64,000 bases of DNA from Bacteroides ovatus (lineage in GTDB: Bacteria; Bacteroidota; Bacteroidia; Bacteroidales; Bacteroidaceae). How positions within the stretch are numbered: the stretch's first letter is position 1; the number at the start of each line of letters is the position of its first letter. A program made the position numbers and the translations under genes. The stretch spans positions 2,480,001 through 2,544,000 of the forward strand of contig NZ_CP012938.1 of assembly GCF_001314995.1 (NCBI RefSeq). The letters run 5' to 3'. Positions 61,192 through 64,000 of this stretch are shown here, in pieces. The notes below the pieces were generated by a model, which saw only the letters and a list, made by a program, of their open reading frames with translations, was not told the DNA's origin and ran no database searches.

Positions 61192-62469
61192 ATGAAACAT
61201 ATTTGCTGTATCATTCTGTGTTTCTGTACTTCTATAGGAAGTTTCGCACAGAATTTTGCTGATTATTTTCAGAACAAAACATTGCGAGTGGATTATATTT
61301 TTACCGGGGATGCTACACAACAGGCTATTTATCTGGATGAGCTATCACAACTTCCTACCTGGGCAGGGCGTCAACATCATCTTTCGGAACTTCCACTGGA
61401 AGGTAACGGACAAATTATTGTGAAAGACCTTGCCAGTAAACAGTGTATCTACCAAACTTCATTCTCTTCTTTATTTCAAGAATGGCTGTCAACAGACGAA
61501 GCCAAAGAAACAGCCAAAGGATTTGAGAATACCTTTCTTCTTCCCTATCCCAAACAGCCTGTGGAAGTAGAAGTTACTTTGTATTCTCCACGAAAGAAAA
61601 CAATGGCTACTTACAAACATATCGTGCGCCCGGATGACATATTGATTCATAAACGGGGAGTATCACATATTACTCCACATCGGTATATGCTGCAAAGTGG
61701 CAATGAAAAAGACTGCATAGATGTTGCTATCCTGGCAGAAGGGTATACAGAAAAAGAAATGGATGTATTCTATCAGGATGCACAACGTACCTGCGAAAGT
61801 TTATTTTCTTACGAGCCGTTCCGCTCCATGAAGAGTAAATTTAATATTGTTGCCGTAGCCAGTCCTTCTACAGACAGCGGTGTCAGTGTTCCTCGCGAAA
61901 ACCAGTGGAAGCAAACAGCAGTTCATTCTCATTTTGATACCTTTTACTCGGACCGTTATCTGACTACCAGCCGGGTAAAGTCTGTCCATAATGCATTGGC
62001 AGGCATCCCCTACGAACATATCATTATCCTCGCTAACACAGATGTATATGGCGGAGGAGGAATATACAATTCTTATACGCTGACCACGGCTCATCACCCT
62101 ATGTTCAAACCGGTGGTAGTACACGAATTCGGACACAGTTTCGGAGGATTAGCCGACGAATATTTCTATGATAATGATGTGATGACAGATACTTATCCGC
62201 TGGATGTCGAACCGTGGGAACAGAATATTTCAACACGGGTGAACTTCGCTTCCAAATGGAAAGATATGCTTCCGTCAGGTGCTCCGATCCCTACCCCTAT
62301 TGCTGAAAAGAAGAAATATCCGGTGGGAGTATATGAAGGAGGCGGCTATTCAGCCAAAGGTATTTATCGCCCTGCCTACGACTGTCGCATGAAAACAAAC
62401 GAATATCCGGAGTTTTGTCCGGTCTGTCAACGTGCCATCCGCCGAATGATTGAGTTTTATGTTCCTTAA
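61192..62469 (+). CDS. M64-family zinc metallopeptidase, secreted
   Basis: The 425-residue product has a signal peptide (ending GSFAQ), an N-terminal M64 beta domain (about 20-145) and the catalytic domain. The zinc motif HEFGHSFGGLADEY gives H311, E312 and H315. The family is named after the IgA peptidase of Clostridium ramosum, but most Bacteroides members have no shown IgA activity. It is exported, so it may act on host or dietary proteins. It is monocistronic with its own promoter. Confidence 0.92.
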   Translation: MKHICCIILCFCTSIGSFAQNFADYFQNKTLRVDYIFTGDATQQAIYLDELSQLPTWAGRQHHLSELPLEGNGQIIVKDLASKQCIYQTSFSSLFQEWLSTDEAKETAKGFENTFLLPYPKQPVEVEVTLYSPRKKTMATYKHIVRPDDILIHKRGVSHITPHRYMLQSGNEKDCIDVAILAEGYTEKEMDVFYQDAQRTCESLFSYEPFRSMKSKFNIVAVASPSTDSGVSVPRENQWKQTAVHSHFDTFYSDRYLTTSRVKSVHNALAGIPYEHIIILANTDVYGGGGIYNSYTLTTAHHPMFKPVVVHEFGHSFGGLADEYFYDNDVMTDTYPLDVEPWEQNISTRVNFASKWKDMLPSGAPIPTPIAEKKKYPVGVYEGGGYSAKGIYRPAYDCRMKTNEYPEFCPVCQRAIRRMIEFYVP

Positions 62470-62565
62470 TCGAATACAATCATTGATGACAGCCTATTGT
62501 GAATATTCAACAAAAAATAAAACCAGATACAATTATATTATTATCAAACTTAAAACCCAAACCTC

Positions 62566-63105
62566 ATGATTAGACTTCAACCAATTAGTACGTCGGATTT
62601 ACAACATTACAAATTCATGGAAGAGCTTCTAATTGATTCGTTTCCACCGGAAGAATACCGCCAGTTGGAACAACTACGCGAGTACACTGATCGTACAGGC
62701 AACTTTCACAATAACATCATCTTTGATGATGAGCTGCCAGTTGGCTTCATTACCTATTGGGATTTTGACAGTTTCTACTATGTAGAACACTTTGCAACCA
62801 ATCCTGCTCTACGAAATGGAGGTTATGGAAAACGTACACTGGAATATTTGTGCAATTATTTAAAACACCCGATTGTATTGGAAGTAGAACGTCCGGTAGA
62901 GGAAATGGCAAAACGACGTATCTGTTTTTATCAACGTCAAGGCTTTACACTGTGGAAAAAAGACTATTACCAGCCTCCTTACAAGCCCGGAGATGATTTT
63001 CTCCCCATGTATTTAATGGTACACGGAGAATTGGATTGTGAAAAAGATTTTGAAACAATCAAAAGGAGAATACATAAAGAAGTATATGGAGTAAAAGACA
63101 ATTAA
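62566..63105 (+). CDS. GNAT-family N-acetyltransferase
   Basis: The 179-residue product has the GNAT fold: N-terminal IRLQPISTSDLQHYKFMEELLIDSFP, the acetyl-CoA binding region VEHFATNPALRNGGYGKRTLEYL (R/Q-x2-G-x-G/A type) and a C-terminal FYQRQGFTLWKKDYYQPPY. The substrate is unknown. It has no signal peptide and is cytoplasmic. A terminator lies 6 bp behind the stop and may serve the convergent gene as well. Confidence 0.88.
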   Translation: MIRLQPISTSDLQHYKFMEELLIDSFPPEEYRQLEQLREYTDRTGNFHNNIIFDDELPVGFITYWDFDSFYYVEHFATNPALRNGGYGKRTLEYLCNYLKHPIVLEVERPVEEMAKRRICFYQRQGFTLWKKDYYQPPYKPGDDFLPMYLMVHGELDCEKDFETIKRRIHKEVYGVKDN

Positions 63106-63110
63106 AAAAG

Positions 63111-63141
63111 AATCCCGATAGTTCCAATGACTACCGGGATT
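63111..63141. terminator. Bidirectional terminator between convergent genes
   Basis: AATCCCG pairs with CGGGATT, with an inner TAGT/ACTA stem; it is preceded by an A run and followed by a T run, so it can work on both strands. Confidence 0.75.
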
Positions 63142-63170
63142 TTTTATATCATACCATTATAGTGCTGTAA

Positions 63171-64000
63171 TTAAGTCCAACCGTTACTGTATTTAAAACG
63201 ATAACGAATATCAAATACCCTGCCATTCATCTGATAATATCTCTCGAACTCTTTTTTATCCGGATCTCCTAAAATCTCCCCTAAATTTGCAGTTTTTAAA
63301 GAGAGAACAAAGAATTTTCCGTTGGATAACCCGACTCCCAGTTGATTACCTTGTGAAGTTTCCGCATTTAAAGCTGTAACTTCCGCATCAAATGTTTTCA
63401 ATTTTATCGGTTCATCTCTGTCTATCGTTGTACGGTCAACATAATAAAGATCGTTCCCTTTACCTATCAATAAATAGGTTCTATTATTAATATAAGGTGC
63501 TGTATAAATTACAGCTCCTTCTAACAAATTACCAAAACTAATTGGCTTGTTGATGGATGGAACAGCCGTTATCTGATTGCTAGTAGAAGCCTTGTTGACA
63601 GAATATTCCTGATACAAATACTCACTTCCCTTTTTCAGAATCAAAGTCATCACATACGTACCGTCAGTCAGTCCAGTAGTTTTTGGACGGGCATAACCCA
63701 GATACACAACTTCATAATCTAACAGATCATGCAACTTCGGCACATCATAAAAGCCATTCTTATCATAGTCTTCTTGCTTTACTGTAAATTGAAGCACTTT
63801 ACCTGCGGACTGCTTGTCATAATCCATTAGAGCCAAAATACGTTGGTGCTGTCCCTTTTCACCTTCTACAAACGCCATATTCAAGGCTCGCATTTCTGGT
63901 ATAATCAGAAATCTATCCACTTTTACCTCTTTATTTTCGAAAGTCAATGGTGTTGACAGGAATTTGCCTGTATGAAAAGCTTTCTCCGATAACTTTTTAC
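63171..64000 (-). CDS. C-terminal part of a surface-type protein (start beyond window)
   Basis: The frame is open from the right edge (KKLSEKAFHTGKF...) to the stop at 63171, so an internal TTG at 63947 is not the start. About 276 residues are visible: alternating beta-strands with loops, ending YQMNGRVFDIRYRFKYSNGWT. The layout resembles the C-terminal half of PKD-like lipoproteins encoded beside SusC/SusD genes in Bacteroides, but I hold that with low confidence. The upstream context is outside the window. Confidence 0.55.
   Translation of the reverse strand, partial: KKLSEKAFHTGKFLSTPLTFENKEVKVDRFLIIPEMRALNMAFVEGEKGQHQRILALMDYDKQSAGKVLQFTVKQEDYDKNGFYDVPKLHDLLDYEVVYLGYARPKTTGLTDGTYVMTLILKKGSEYLYQEYSVNKASTSNQITAVPSINKPISFGNLLEGAVIYTAPYINNRTYLLIGKGNDLYYVDRTTIDRDEPIKLKTFDAEVTALNAETSQGNQLGVGLSNGKFFVLSLKTANLGEILGDPDKKEFERYYQMNGRVFDIRYRFKYSNGWT

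Overview
The window reads as a chromosomal segment of a gut Bacteroides. SusC/SusD-type outer-membrane genes, many lipoproteins with a Cys lipobox, IS66, a Ser-type sulfatase pair, PCMD/DUF4493 surface proteins and -7 boxes of the form TAnnTTTG in front of many genes all point there. Species cannot be fixed from sequence reading alone; the B. thetaiotaomicron/ovatus group is a reasonable guess.

Layout. 1-2382: an IS66-family element (tnpA, tnpB, tnpC, minus strand) that runs off the left edge and ends about 22 bp behind the stop of the next gene. 2405-15553: an accessory surface locus. It holds a calycin-like/PCMD lipoprotein, an AraC-type regulator and a tight seven-gene minus-strand operon of DUF4493/PCMD lipoproteins plus three related outer-membrane barrels. 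No function is known to me, and this is one of the best candidates here for an undescribed system. 15846-30096: a REC-REC-PEP/pyruvate-binding fusion, prolyl oligopeptidase, glutamate dehydrogenase, an M24 aminopeptidase, two sulfatases, a CCA-adding-type nucleotidyltransferase and a lipoprotein. 30319-39038: a 45-residue basic ORF, an unrecognised 330-residue protein, ruvA, ddh, two DUF3857/transglutaminase-like proteins, a hemolysin-III-type membrane protein, a probable small RNA and rpiA.

39549-44710: a SusC/SusD pair whose SusC gene is split by a DNA inversion. The promoter, signal peptide and first 72 codons lie on a 572-bp segment bounded by 21-bp inverted repeats and point away from the rest of the gene. 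Flipping the segment restores one in-frame reading frame of 1057 codons, so the switch is OFF in this assembly. 44954-53461: an orphan receiver protein, an ABC-F ATPase and a His-rich heavy-metal efflux operon (CusB/CusA/TolC type). 53720-64000: a lipoprotein, an RsmF-type rRNA methyltransferase, an ECF sigma/anti-sigma-like module, a secreted phospholipase D-family protein, thyA-folA, an Lrp-type regulator, an M64 peptidase, a GNAT protein and the C-terminal part of a surface protein that runs off the right edge.

Between genes, four clusters (27461-27558, 30209-30317, 39143-39216, 52130-52216) each carry three to five short units at an exact 22- or 23-bp period. The unit sequence differs from cluster to cluster, while the architecture (short dyads at constant spacing, often nested in a larger dyad) is shared. 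I know of no name for this element. A second, unrelated dispersed motif (TTTTCACCACAGA...) occurs at several intergenic places. I saw no rRNA, tRNA, CRISPR array or prophage.
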